DNA from: Dehalococcoidia bacterium
GTDB lineage: Bacteria > Chloroflexota > Dehalococcoidia > Tepidiformales > Tepidiformaceae
Length of the DNA: 18,441 nt
Assembly (NCBI GenBank): GCA_009838385.1
Contig: VXRS01000248.1
Span: 1 to 18,441, forward strand
Reading direction: 5' to 3'
A program made the position numbers and the translations under genes. The notes beneath the pieces were generated by a model. It was not told the origin of the DNA, did not search any database, and was given only the letters and a program-made list of their open reading frames with translations. Of the stretch, positions 6,698 through 14,229 are shown piece after piece; the first letter of the stretch is position 1; every line of letters begins with the position of its first letter.

Positions 6698-8359
6698 ATG
6701 ACCTATCGCCTTCCCCAAGCCATGCCACGGGTGAGCTATAGCCTCGATACGTTCCGCGGGGACATCTTCGGCGGCATCACCTCGGCGGTTGTCGGACTGC
6801 CGATCGCGCTCGCCTTCGGCGTGGCCTCGGGGCTGGGGGCGGCGGCAGGGCTGTACGGGGCGATCGCCGTGGGCTTCTTTGCGGCGGTGTTCGGCGGCAC
6901 GAGGTCGCAGATCTCGGGTCCCACGGCGCCGACGTCGGTGGCCATGGCGGTCATCTTCACGGTGCACGCCGACGGCGATCTCTCGAAGGCCCTCGCGATC
7001 GCGATGATGGCCGGGGTGATCCAGATTCTCCTGGGCGTCCTGCGCATCGGGCGGTTCATCTCGTACACGCCCTACTCGGTGACGTCCGGGTTCATGTCGG
7101 GCATCGGGATCATCATCATCATCATCCAGACGCTGCCGTTCCTGGGGTGGGCCGTGCCCACGGGCGGGCCACTCAAGGCGATGCGGTCCTGGCCGGAGGT
7201 GCTCGGGGACGTCAATTTCGAGGCGTTCGCGATCGCCGCGGCGACCCTGCTGGTGGGCGTCCTCTGGCCGCGCCAGTTCCGGAAGTTCCTGCCGCCGACG
7301 CTGGCGGCGCTCGTCGTGGGAACCGTCATCGGCGTGCTCTGGCTCTCGAACACACCCGTGATCGGCGACATCGGCGCCGTGCCCAGGGGGCTGCCCGACT
7401 TCGGCCTGCCTGCGCTCGACGCGGGTTTCCTGGCAAGCATGGTGCAGCCAGCCATCACCCTCGCGCTGCTGGGAGCAATCGACAGCCTGCTGACCTCGCT
7501 CATCGCCGACTCGATGACGCGGACGCAGCACAACCCGAACAAGGAACTGATGGGGCAGGGCATCGGCAACGTGGCGGCCGCGCTCTCCGGAGGGCTGGCG
7601 GGCGCCGGCGCTACCCCCGGGACGGTGGTGAACCTGCGAGCCGGCGGCAGCACGCCGGTCTCGGGAGTGCTACGAGCGGTGATCCTGTTAGCACTGGTGC
7701 TGGGCCTCGGACCGCTCGCGGAGGAGATTCCCCAGGCCGTGCTCGCGGGCATCCTGATGAAGGTCGGCTGGGACATCATCGACTGGCGCTTCCTCACGCG
7801 GCTCTTACGCGTGCAACGTGAGCACCTGCTGGTGATGCTGATCACCCTAGGCATGACGGTGTTCCTGGACCTGGTATCCGCGGTTGCGATCGGCCTGATC
7901 GCGGCGGGCATGGCCAGCGCCCGGCAGTTCGAGCGGCTGCAGCTCGACAGCGTGGTATCGGTGCCGCTGCTGGACCGCAGCTTCTTCACGGGCGAGGAGA
8001 GCCCGGGCGATATCGACGCGTTCTCCGCACGAGTGGGCCTCGTCGCCCTGCGCGGGAGCTTCACGGTGGCATCCTCGAGCAAGCTGATCACCACGATCAG
8101 CATGGACATCCGCGACCACGAGGTGGTCATCCTCGACTTCTCCGAGACGGTTTACGTGGACGACAGCGCGGCCCTCGTGGTCGAACAACTGGTAGACACG
8201 GCGATCGTGCAGGACACGGAAGTCATCGTGATGGGCCTCAGGGGATCGTCGCGCAGGGCGATGGAATCGCTGAACGTGCTCGACCGGGTTCCCGAGGACC
8301 GCTTTGCGGAGGATCTCGACGAGGCGCGGGAGATCGCGGCGCGACTGCTGGCGCTGTAG
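6698..8359 (+). CDS. SulP-family anion transporter with C-terminal STAS domain
   Basis: This 553-residue inner-membrane transporter moves an anion such as sulfate or bicarbonate. Residues ~15-420 form the hydrophobic core, with the SulP hallmarks GGITSAVVGLPIALAFGVASG and the ISGPTAPTSV loop in the half-helix region. A cytosolic STAS domain covers about residues 440-550. Its loop reads VDDSAA with Asp488, Asp489 and Ser490; Ser490 aligns with the phospho-accepting serine of SpoIIAA-type domains. The neighbouring carbonic anhydrase makes bicarbonate uptake a reasonable guess, since BicA-type bicarbonate carriers belong to this family and some SulP proteins are fused to carbonic anhydrases. The sequence alone does not exclude sulfate. 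The start at 6698 lies directly after an inverted repeat and has no Shine-Dalgarno; Met9 (6722) is a less likely alternative. Confidence 0.92.
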   Translation: MTYRLPQAMPRVSYSLDTFRGDIFGGITSAVVGLPIALAFGVASGLGAAAGLYGAIAVGFFAAVFGGTRSQISGPTAPTSVAMAVIFTVHADGDLSKALAIAMMAGVIQILLGVLRIGRFISYTPYSVTSGFMSGIGIIIIIIQTLPFLGWAVPTGGPLKAMRSWPEVLGDVNFEAFAIAAATLLVGVLWPRQFRKFLPPTLAALVVGTVIGVLWLSNTPVIGDIGAVPRGLPDFGLPALDAGFLASMVQPAITLALLGAIDSLLTSLIADSMTRTQHNPNKELMGQGIGNVAAALSGGLAGAGATPGTVVNLRAGGSTPVSGVLRAVILLALVLGLGPLAEEIPQAVLAGILMKVGWDIIDWRFLTRLLRVQREHLLVMLITLGMTVFLDLVSAVAIGLIAAGMASARQFERLQLDSVVSVPLLDRSFFTGEESPGDIDAFSARVGLVALRGSFTVASSSKLITTISMDIRDHEVVILDFSETVYVDDSAALVVEQLVDTAIVQDTEVIVMGLRGSSRRAMESLNVLDRVPEDRFAEDLDEAREIAARLLAL

Positions 8360-8406
8360 ACCGGACTCGATGGGCAGTGCCTTCAAGGACGGGCTCGCGA
8401 GAGTGG

Positions 8407-8412
8407 TATGCT
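8407..8412 (+). promoter_or_regulatory. Candidate -10 box (TATGCT) of the toxin-antitoxin operon
   Basis: TATGCT preceded by G repeats the hexamer found before the SulP gene. It would start transcription near 8420 and leave a leader of about 25 bases, containing CGGGG at 8435-8439 as a ribosome site for the ATG at 8445. Confidence 0.35.
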
Positions 8413-8444
8413 AAGAGGAGTCCGAAATTCATATCGGGGTTGAC

Positions 8445-8678
8445 ATGCGAATCTCCGAGCGTGGCCAAATCACCATTCCCAAGCGCCTCCGGGACCGTTA
8501 CGGGATGAATCACAACGTGGAAGTTGACATTACGCCCACCAATGACGGTCTTCTCATCCGCAAGCAATCGGCAAGCGAGCATCCCGTCGATAGAGTGAGT
8601 GGCATCCTCGATAAAGTGGAACAGCCGGGGATTCCCTCCGATGTAGATGAGTACATCGAGGAGATTCGCGGCACGTGA
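8445..8678 (+). CDS. AbrB/VapB-type antitoxin
   Basis: This is a 77-residue DNA-binding antitoxin. Residues 1-45 form the swapped-hairpin AbrB/SpoVT fold, recognisable from MRISERGQITIPKRLRDRYG and the following strand VEVDITPTNDGLLIRK. The C-terminal half, with an acidic end (DVDEYIEEIRG), is typical of the segment that wraps around and neutralises a PIN-domain toxin. The stop codon TGA overlaps the GTG start of the next gene in a GTGA quartet, a tight coupling expected for a toxin-antitoxin pair. Such antitoxins usually repress their own promoter, together with the toxin. The start is supported by the conserved N-terminal motif. A stand-alone transcription factor is unlikely given the overlap. 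Confidence 0.87.
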   Translation: MRISERGQITIPKRLRDRYGMNHNVEVDITPTNDGLLIRKQSASEHPVDRVSGILDKVEQPGIPSDVDEYIEEIRGT

Positions 8679-9070
8679 TCACAGCAGTCGACACCAACGT
8701 CGTGCTGGATCTCTTCCTGGGCGAGTCCCCGTTCCACGCAGAATCTCGGGACAAGCTCGTAGAAGCCTACGACGCAGGCGCAATCGTCATCTGCGACATC
8801 GTGTACGCGGAACTGGTCCCGCGGTTCGGTGACCGAGCTGCGCTGGATGGCGCCCTTCGGGAACTCAATGCAGTGGTATCGCCCATCGACACGGGCATTG
8901 CGTACGAGGCGGGGCTTCGCTGGACACGCTACCGAAGGAGCGGGGGCACCAGGGAGCGCATCCTCCCCGACTTCCTGATCGGAGCCCACGCCATCGCCTC
9001 AGCCGACAGGTTCCTCACGCGAGATCGCCGCTTCTTCGCTTCCTACTTTCCTGACCTCACGATGGCCTAA
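8675..9070 (+). CDS. vapC: VapC-type PIN-domain ribonuclease toxin
   Basis: This 131-residue PIN-domain protein is predicted to be a metal-dependent RNase that cuts tRNA or rRNA when released from its antitoxin. The acidic active-site residues are all visible: Asp6 in VDTNVV, Glu46 in YAEL, Asp99 in LPDFLIGAHA, and Asp117 in LTRDRRF. This set points to an active enzyme. The GTG start overlaps the antitoxin stop by four bases; starting there places the VDTN motif at the very N-terminus, as in the family. The gene converges with the symporter gene, leaving 33 bases between them, and no terminator is obvious there. The pair may have arrived as a mobile unit between transporter genes. I see no flanking repeats. 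Confidence 0.9.
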   Translation: MITAVDTNVVLDLFLGESPFHAESRDKLVEAYDAGAIVICDIVYAELVPRFGDRAALDGALRELNAVVSPIDTGIAYEAGLRWTRYRRSGGTRERILPDFLIGAHAIASADRFLTRDRRFFASYFPDLTMA

Positions 9071-9103
9071 CGGCACCGCCACGCCACCAGTCAACGAATA
9101 CTC

Positions 9104-10591
9104 CTAGCGGGCGTTGACCCTGTCGAAGAGGTCCACGACCTCGCGGGACGGGGGCGGCGTGGCGAGCGTGACGACAACCGCCACGACCGAGGCAAGGATG
9201 AAGCCCGGGGTGGCGGGCTGCATGTCCCACATGCCGGACGGTCCGCCGTCGCTGAAGGCCCAGATGGAGGCGACCACCGTCCCGACGACGATGGAGGCGA
9301 GCGCCCCCGGGAAATTGAACCGCCTCCAGAACAGGGCCAGGATCGTGACCGGGCCAAAGGCCGCCCCCATCCCGCCCCAGGCGTACGCGACCAACTCATT
9401 GATCGAACCGGGGAAGTAAACCGACACCAGCACGCCGACACCGCCGATGATGACGAGAAGGAGGCGGCCCAGCCAGACGCGGCGGTTCTCCGAGATGGAG
9501 TAGGCGATGCGCTTGAGAACGGGCATGTCGTCGGTGGCCACGGCGGAGGCGAGGAGCAACTGAGAGTCGGCGGTGCTCATCACGGCCGCGATGACGGCGG
9601 TCAGGAGAAGGCCGGTCACCGCGGGGTGGAAGAAGACCTCGGACACGACCACGTAGATGCGCTCGGGATCGGTTACCTCGCCCAGCATCGCTTGCTCCGC
9701 CAGAGCGCTGTGCGCCACCAGCCCCACGACCAGCGCGAGGGAGTACACGAGCACTATCCAGACGAAGGACAGGTTGCGGCTCCGGGGGATGTGGTCCTCG
9801 CGGTCGACGGCCATGAAGCGCTGCAGGATGCGCTGCGCGCCAAAGGCGCCAAACGCCCACCCGAGGGCGGAAAGGATGAAGACAGCGTCGATCGACGAGC
9901 CGGTGGCCCTGGTGAACGGATTGAAGAAGCCCTGGGTTTCGCCGGTGGTGTCCGCAAACGGGCTGCCTGTCGAACTGATGAGCACGGCGGCGATGATGGT
10001 GAGGCTGACGATCATGAGGAGCGCCTGGAAGACATCCGTGCGCGAGACGGCGAGAAAGCCGCCGATCAGGGTGTAGGAGGCCACCGCCCCGAAGGTCAGC
10101 AGAATGCCGGTGTTGGTCTCGATGCCGAACATCGTGTCGAGCAGCTTGGAGCCGCCCACCAGCCCGGAGCTCACGTAGAAGACGACGAAGAGGATGGTGA
10201 TGGCAGCCGTCATCCCCCGCAGGATTCCGGTGGTGTCGCCGAAGCGCACCTCGAAGAACTCGGGAATCGTGAGGACGTCGTTGGCGGCGATGGTGTAGCG
10301 GCGGAGCCGCCTGGCGACGAAGGTCCAGCTGAGCCAGAGGCCGACCGCCGCCGCCAGGGGAATCCACATCTCCACGAGGCCGCTCACGTAGGCCAGCGCG
10401 GGCAGGGCGAGCATGGTCCAGGCGCTGGTCGTGGAAGAGCCGGCGCTGAGAGCGGCGGTGAAGCTGCTCAGCCGCCTGCCGCCGAGCACGTACTCGGACA
10501 TGTTCCTCATGCGCCGGGCGCCGACGACGGCGATCACAATGAGGAGTGAGAAGTAGACGGAGAAGACCGCTATGACCCAGGCAGTAGACAC
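9104..10591 (-). CDS. putP: PutP-like sodium:solute (proline) symporter
   Basis: This 495-residue inner-membrane symporter of the SSS family couples Na+ to solute uptake, most likely proline. Similarity to PutP runs through the whole length: SAWTMLALPALAYVSG in the second helix region, RRLRRYT, LTIPEFFEVRFGD, the VSSGLVGGSKLL segment, YTLIGGFLAVSRTDVFQA, GWAFGAFGAQRILQRFMA, and TAVIAAVMSTADSQLL near the Na+ site. Thirteen membrane segments are expected. The start is a GTG at 10591, preceded by GAGG at a 5-base spacing and by a TAGACT box nine bases upstream. The next in-frame ATG would remove the first helix, so GTG is preferred. It diverges from the ABC transporter operon and converges with the vapC gene. 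Related SSS members take up other amino acids or pantothenate, so proline is probable rather than certain. Confidence 0.87.
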   Translation of the reverse strand: MSTAWVIAVFSVYFSLLIVIAVVGARRMRNMSEYVLGGRRLSSFTAALSAGSSTTSAWTMLALPALAYVSGLVEMWIPLAAAVGLWLSWTFVARRLRRYTIAANDVLTIPEFFEVRFGDTTGILRGMTAAITILFVVFYVSSGLVGGSKLLDTMFGIETNTGILLTFGAVASYTLIGGFLAVSRTDVFQALLMIVSLTIIAAVLISSTGSPFADTTGETQGFFNPFTRATGSSIDAVFILSALGWAFGAFGAQRILQRFMAVDREDHIPRSRNLSFVWIVLVYSLALVVGLVAHSALAEQAMLGEVTDPERIYVVVSEVFFHPAVTGLLLTAVIAAVMSTADSQLLLASAVATDDMPVLKRIAYSISENRRVWLGRLLLVIIGGVGVLVSVYFPGSINELVAYAWGGMGAAFGPVTILALFWRRFNFPGALASIVVGTVVASIWAFSDGGPSGMWDMQPATPGFILASVVAVVVTLATPPPSREVVDLFDRVNAR

Positions 10592-10600
10592 AGGCGCCTC

Positions 10601-10606
10601 AGTCTA
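10601..10606 (-). promoter_or_regulatory. Candidate -10 box (TAGACT) of the symporter gene
   Basis: On the minus strand TAGACT, preceded by G, ends nine bases before the GTG at 10591, which predicts an mRNA with almost no leader. It is divergent to the TAGGAT box at 10675-10680. The 95-base gap between the two genes would hold both promoters. Confidence 0.4.
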
Positions 10607-10674
10607 CGGATGTCCTGGCGCGGACGGCTGTCGTAACACCTGCTCCCCAGGCAGCCCCTTGGCCGCCGCTCCCC

Positions 10675-10680
10675 TAGGAT
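10675..10680 (+). promoter_or_regulatory. Candidate -10 box (TAGGAT) for a leaderless ABC transcript
   Basis: TAGGAT preceded by C ends six bases before the ATG at 10687, which has no Shine-Dalgarno. A start seven bases after the box would fall on the A of the ATG, so a leaderless mRNA is predicted. No -35 consensus is seen. Confidence 0.5.
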
Positions 10681-10686
10681 CGCGGC

Positions 10687-11598
10687 ATGGCTGAGGCGGT
10701 CATCGAGGTGCGGGGGTTGCGGAAACGGTACGGCGAGCTCGAGGCCGTGCGCGGTATCGACCTGCGCATCGAGCGCGGCGAGGTATTCGCCCTGCTCGGC
10801 CCGAACGGGGCCGGGAAAACGACCACGGTCGAGATCCTCGAGGGGCACCGCTCGCGAACCGCGGGCGAGGTGAGCGTGCTCGGGTTCGACCCGGGCCGGA
10901 ACGAGGTCGCGCTCAAGGAACGCACCGGCATCGTGCTGCAACACACGGGCCTTGAGCCGTACCTGACCGTCTCGGAGACGGTCGACATGTTCCGGGGGTT
11001 CTACCCGCGACCCCTGCCGCTCGACGAGGTGCTGGAGGTGGTGGGGCTGGAGGAGCAGCGCGACCAGCGCGTGCGGCGCCTCTCGGGCGGGCAGCAGCGC
11101 CGGCTCGACGTGGCCGTGGGGCTGGCGGGCGATCCAGAGCTACTGTTCCTCGACGAGCCGACGACGGGGTTCGACCCGACGGCGCGACGGGGCGCCTGGG
11201 CGATGATCCGGAGCCTGCGCGAGCTCGGGAAGACGGTGCTCCTGACGACGCACTACCTCGACGAGGCGCAGGCGCTCGCCGACCGCGTCGCGATCATGGT
11301 GCGGGGCGAGATCGTGGCGGAGGACACGCCCGCGGGGTTGGTCGCGGCCGACGCGGACGCGGTCATCCGCTTCCGCGCACCGCAGGGGACGGCGCTACCG
11401 GACGGGCTGGGGCTGCGTGAGGCAGACGAGGGGCTAATCGAGGCCCGGACAGCCGACCCCACGCGCGACCTCAACGCCCTCACAAACTGGGCCCTGGGCG
11501 AGGGCATCGAGCTGGAGGACCTGACGGTCAGCCGTCTCTCCCTCGAGGACGTGTTCCTGCGGCTTACCGACGAGGGCGACAGCGAGGTGGTCTCATGA
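10687..11598 (+). CDS. ABC-2 type transporter, ATP-binding subunit
   Basis: This 303-residue ATPase powers an ABC exporter. All nucleotide-binding motifs are intact: Walker A GPNGAGKT (38-45), signature LSGGQ (132-136), Walker B LLFLDEP with Asp156 and Glu157, and the H-loop TTHYLDEA. After about residue 215 there is a C-terminal domain with LEDVFLRLTDEG, as in the DrrA/CcmA/NatA-like group that exports drugs, lipids or polysaccharides. The start is the ATG at 10687, just after a TAGGAT box, and puts the first strand (VIEVRGLRKRYG) where the family has it. The stop codon overlaps the permease ATG in an ATGA quartet, so both subunits are translated together. The substrate cannot be read from the sequence. 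Confidence 0.93.
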   Translation: MAEAVIEVRGLRKRYGELEAVRGIDLRIERGEVFALLGPNGAGKTTTVEILEGHRSRTAGEVSVLGFDPGRNEVALKERTGIVLQHTGLEPYLTVSETVDMFRGFYPRPLPLDEVLEVVGLEEQRDQRVRRLSGGQQRRLDVAVGLAGDPELLFLDEPTTGFDPTARRGAWAMIRSLRELGKTVLLTTHYLDEAQALADRVAIMVRGEIVAEDTPAGLVAADADAVIRFRAPQGTALPDGLGLREADEGLIEARTADPTRDLNALTNWALGEGIELEDLTVSRLSLEDVFLRLTDEGDSEVVS

Positions 11599-12371
11599 AG
11601 GCGGTGAGGCTGGTGCTCCTGCAGATCAAGTATCAGGAGCGCGCGTTTCGGCGGAATCCGGCGGCGGCGTTTTTCACAATCGCGTTTCCCCTCATCTTCC
11701 TCGTCATCCTCAACGTCATCTTCGGGGGCAACGACCTTGACCTCGGCGACCGCGTAATCAGCGGGGCGACCTTCTACATCCCCGCGATCGCAGCGCTCAC
11801 GATCGTGAACTCGTGCTATACGTCGATCGCGATGAGCTGGGTGTTCGACCGGGACGGGGGCGTGCTGAAGCGCGTGCGGGGGTCGCCGTTGCCGCCCTGG
11901 GCGTTCCTGTTCGGGCGCATCGCGCACGCGATGATCCTGATGCTGGCCTTGCTCGTGCTGGTGGTGCTGTTCGGCTGGCTGTTCTACGACGTGGACGTGC
12001 CGGGGCAGACGATGCCGGCCGTGCTGGTGACGCTGGCAGTGGGCGCGTTCGCGTTCTGCGCGATGGGATTCGCGATCGCCGCGATGGTCCCGAACGCGGA
12101 CGCGGCACCGGCCGTGGTGAACGCGTCGATCCTGCCGCTGCTGTTCATCTCGGACGTGTTCATCCCGCCGGACGCGGGCACGCCCGCCTGGGTCGAGCAC
12201 GTGAGCTCGGCATTCCCCGTGCGACACCTCTCGGAGGCGTTGCAGACGGGCTTTAACCCGTTCGAGACGGGAGCCGGTTTCGAACCGGTACATCTCGGCG
12301 TCATCGCGGCCTGGGGCGTGGCGGGTCTGCTGGTCACGCTGCGGTTCTCCTCTTGGGAGCCTCGCGTCTAG
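11595..12371 (+). CDS. ABC-2 type transporter, permease subunit
   Basis: This 258-residue integral membrane protein has about six membrane segments and is the partner of the ATPase directly upstream (ATGA overlap). The N-terminus has a cytosolic basic helix (FRRNPAAAFFTIAFPLIF), the usual elbow of ABC-2 permeases. The conserved coupling segment VFDRDGGVLKRVRGSPLPPWAFLFGR follows the second membrane segment, and the late ISDVFIPPDAGTPAWVEHV region with its FPVRHLSEAL is typical of the DrrB/NodJ-like group. Length is normal for the family. Two copies are expected to pair with two ATPase subunits. Substrate unknown; drug, lipid or polysaccharide export all fit. The next gene starts 34 bases later and has its own TAGCAT box. 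Confidence 0.9.
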   Translation: MKAVRLVLLQIKYQERAFRRNPAAAFFTIAFPLIFLVILNVIFGGNDLDLGDRVISGATFYIPAIAALTIVNSCYTSIAMSWVFDRDGGVLKRVRGSPLPPWAFLFGRIAHAMILMLALLVLVVLFGWLFYDVDVPGQTMPAVLVTLAVGAFAFCAMGFAIAAMVPNADAAPAVVNASILPLLFISDVFIPPDAGTPAWVEHVSSAFPVRHLSEALQTGFNPFETGAGFEPVHLGVIAAWGVAGLLVTLRFSSWEPRV

Positions 12372-12379
12372 GGCGCTGC

Positions 12380-12385
12380 TAGCAT
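12380..12385 (+). promoter_or_regulatory. Candidate -10 box (TAGCAT) of the 12406 oxidoreductase gene
   Basis: TAGCAT preceded by C lies nine bases after the ABC permease stop. Transcription would start near 12393 and leave a leader of about 13 bases that contains AGGAG (12394-12398), seven bases before the ATG. Read-through from the ABC operon is equally possible. Confidence 0.35.
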
Positions 12386-12405
12386 CCCCTTCCAGGAGTC
12401 GAACG

Positions 12406-13374
12406 ATGGATATCTCGTGTGCATTTCCGGCGAACAGCGCGGCGGTCGAGCAGGCCGTCCTGGCCGAGCAGCTCGGCTACGAGCGAGTCTGGATCTATGA
12501 CTCACCCGCGCTCTACCACGATGTGTGGGTGACGCTCGCGCGCATTGCCGAGCGCACGGAGCGCATCGGGCTGGGACCGGGCGTGCTGGTCCCGCACCTG
12601 CGCCACCCGATGACGCAGGCCGCCGCCATCGCCACGCTCGACGAGCTAGCGCCGCGGCGGCTGGCGGTCGCATTCGGGGCAGGCTTCACGGGGAGGCTCG
12701 CGATGGGCCGGCCGATGCTCTCGCGGCGCGAATTCGAGCGCGGCGTTCGGCAGGTGATGGCGCTGCTCCGGGGCGAGGTGGTGGAGGTCGACGGGGCGGC
12801 AACGCAGATGCTGCACTCTGACGGGTTTGCCCCGGCGCGGCCCATCGACGTCCCTGTTCTCGTCAACGCGCAGGGGCCGCGCGGGCAAACATTCGCGCGT
12901 GAGATCGAGAGCGGCGTGACGGTGAGCTTCCGGCCCGTGCCCGGTTTCGACTGGTGCGCCGTTCTGAGCACCGGTACCGTGCTCGACCCGGGCGAGTCGC
13001 CACGGTCGCAGCGCGCGTTCGAGGCGACGGCGCCGTCGCTGGCGGTGCGCTACCACGGGACGGCCGCGCGCGGGCAGTCGCTCGAGGCGTTTCCGGGCGG
13101 GGAGGACTGGGCGTCGTCGATCGCGGGTGTTGCGGAGGACGTGCGGCACCTCGAGATTCACCGCGGGCACCTGGTCGAGCTGAACGAGCACGATCGCAAG
13201 GCGCTCGCGGCCGAGTCCGAGTCTCCGGCGCAGCTGACGGGCACGGTCGGCGAGATTCGCGAGCGACTAGAGGCGCTGGAAGCAGGCGGGGCGACTGAGC
13301 TGATGTGGCAGCCGATGGGGCCCGACATCGAGCGCGAGATGCGCACCTTCGCGGAGTTGCTCGGGCAGGCGTAG
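12406..13374 (+). CDS. Luciferase-like monooxygenase family oxidoreductase (flavin or F420)
   Basis: This 322-residue TIM-barrel protein belongs to the bacterial luciferase-like (LLM) superfamily, whose members use FMNH2 or coenzyme F420. Supporting features are the N-terminal strand MDISCAFPAN, AEQLGYERVWIYDSP, the ERTERIGLGPGVLVPHLRHP block that is nearly diagnostic of the family, and LAPRRLAVAFGAGFTG. A later part (about 130-240) is more divergent, and the C-terminal ~80 residues form the last barrel elements (LTGTVGEIRERLEALEAGGATEL). Its AGGAG ribosome site at 12394-12398 supports the ATG. The substrate is unknown. It lies between an ABC exporter and nudC and could be transcribed alone or with the exporter. 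Confidence 0.85.
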   Translation: MDISCAFPANSAAVEQAVLAEQLGYERVWIYDSPALYHDVWVTLARIAERTERIGLGPGVLVPHLRHPMTQAAAIATLDELAPRRLAVAFGAGFTGRLAMGRPMLSRREFERGVRQVMALLRGEVVEVDGAATQMLHSDGFAPARPIDVPVLVNAQGPRGQTFAREIESGVTVSFRPVPGFDWCAVLSTGTVLDPGESPRSQRAFEATAPSLAVRYHGTAARGQSLEAFPGGEDWASSIAGVAEDVRHLEIHRGHLVELNEHDRKALAAESESPAQLTGTVGEIRERLEALEAGGATELMWQPMGPDIEREMRTFAELLGQA

Positions 13375-13400
13375 TGGTTCGCGAGGTCGAGCCGAGCCTG

Positions 13401-13406
13401 TAGGCT
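13401..13406 (+). promoter_or_regulatory. Candidate -10 box (TAGGCT) of nudC
   Basis: TAGGCT preceded by G ends nine bases before the ATG at 13416, which has no Shine-Dalgarno. TTCGCG at 13378-13383 lies exactly 17 bases upstream as a weak -35. A leaderless or near-leaderless mRNA is predicted. Confidence 0.42.
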
Positions 13407-13415
13407 GGCGCGGTC

Positions 13416-14225
13416 ATGTTCGAACCCGGAGTAGTTCCGCCGGAAGGCACGGACGGTCCGCGGCTGTGGATGCTCGTGCAGCGCAACCGCGTCCTGTTCC
13501 GCGAGGCAGACGCAGCCCTCGCCGAACAGCGGGAAGCGGACCGCCTGCCCCGGACCGGGGCGGCGCACTTCATCGGCACACTCGACGGGCAGCAGGTCTG
13601 GGCGGCGGGGGTCGCGGATGAAGCGGAGGCGGGCAAGGGCTGGCACTTCTGCGACCTCTTCTCCGTGTTCGGGATGGCGGACGAGGAGATGTGGATGGCG
13701 GCGGGCCGCGCCGTCCAGATCGTCGAGTGGGAGCGGATCAACCGCTTCTGCGGAAGCTGCGGCGCACCCAACGAACCAGTCTCCGGCGAGCGCTCGATGC
13801 GTTGCCCACAGTGCGGCCTGCTGCGCTTCCCGCAGCTCTCCCCGGCGATCATCACGCTTATTCACCGGGGCGACGAGGTGCTGCTGGCGCGAAGCCACCG
13901 CTTCCCCGAGGGCCTGTACAGCGCCCTCGCCGGGTTCGTGGAGCCCGGCGAGACGGTCGAGGGGGCGCTCCTGCGAGAGGTGGAGGAGGAGGTCGGGCTG
14001 CGCGTGAAGAACCTGGAGTACCGGGGCAGCCAGCCGTGGCCGTTCCCCAACTCGCTCATGCTGGGCTTCTTCGCGGAGTACGAGAGCGGCGACATCGTCC
14101 TCGAGGACGCGGAGATTGCCGCCGCCGATTGGTTCCCGGTGGACGCGCTACCGAACATCCCGGGACCGATCAGCATCGCCAACCGGCTCATCACCTCCTG
14201 GGTAGCCCGCCACACCGCGGGGTAG
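13416..14225 (+). CDS. nudC: NADH pyrophosphatase / NAD-cap RNA hydrolase NudC
   Basis: This 269-residue Nudix enzyme splits NAD(H) to NMN(H) and AMP and can remove NAD caps from RNA 5' ends. The middle zinc ribbon is complete: Cys112, Cys115, Cys130 and Cys133. The Nudix box runs from Gly173 to Leu195 with Glu179, Arg187, Glu188, Glu191, Glu192 and Gly194 all in place. It is followed by SQPWPFPNS (205-213), the NudC-specific motif that distinguishes it from other Nudix proteins. The N-terminal domain (1-100) is divergent, as is common. The start at 13416 has no ribosome site but follows a TAGGCT box closely. The DUF192 gene begins four bases after the stop, so the two are probably one operon. 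An active dimeric enzyme is expected. Confidence 0.94.
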   Translation: MFEPGVVPPEGTDGPRLWMLVQRNRVLFREADAALAEQREADRLPRTGAAHFIGTLDGQQVWAAGVADEAEAGKGWHFCDLFSVFGMADEEMWMAAGRAVQIVEWERINRFCGSCGAPNEPVSGERSMRCPQCGLLRFPQLSPAIITLIHRGDEVLLARSHRFPEGLYSALAGFVEPGETVEGALLREVEEEVGLRVKNLEYRGSQPWPFPNSLMLGFFAEYESGDIVLEDAEIAAADWFPVDALPNIPGPISIANRLITSWVARHTAG

Positions 14226-14229
14226 CGAG

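Noticed and set aside
8440..8445. TTGACA, a consensus -35 box, at the antitoxin start
   Set aside because: It overlaps the ATG itself, and no -10 box lies 16-18 bases downstream, so it is probably coincidental.
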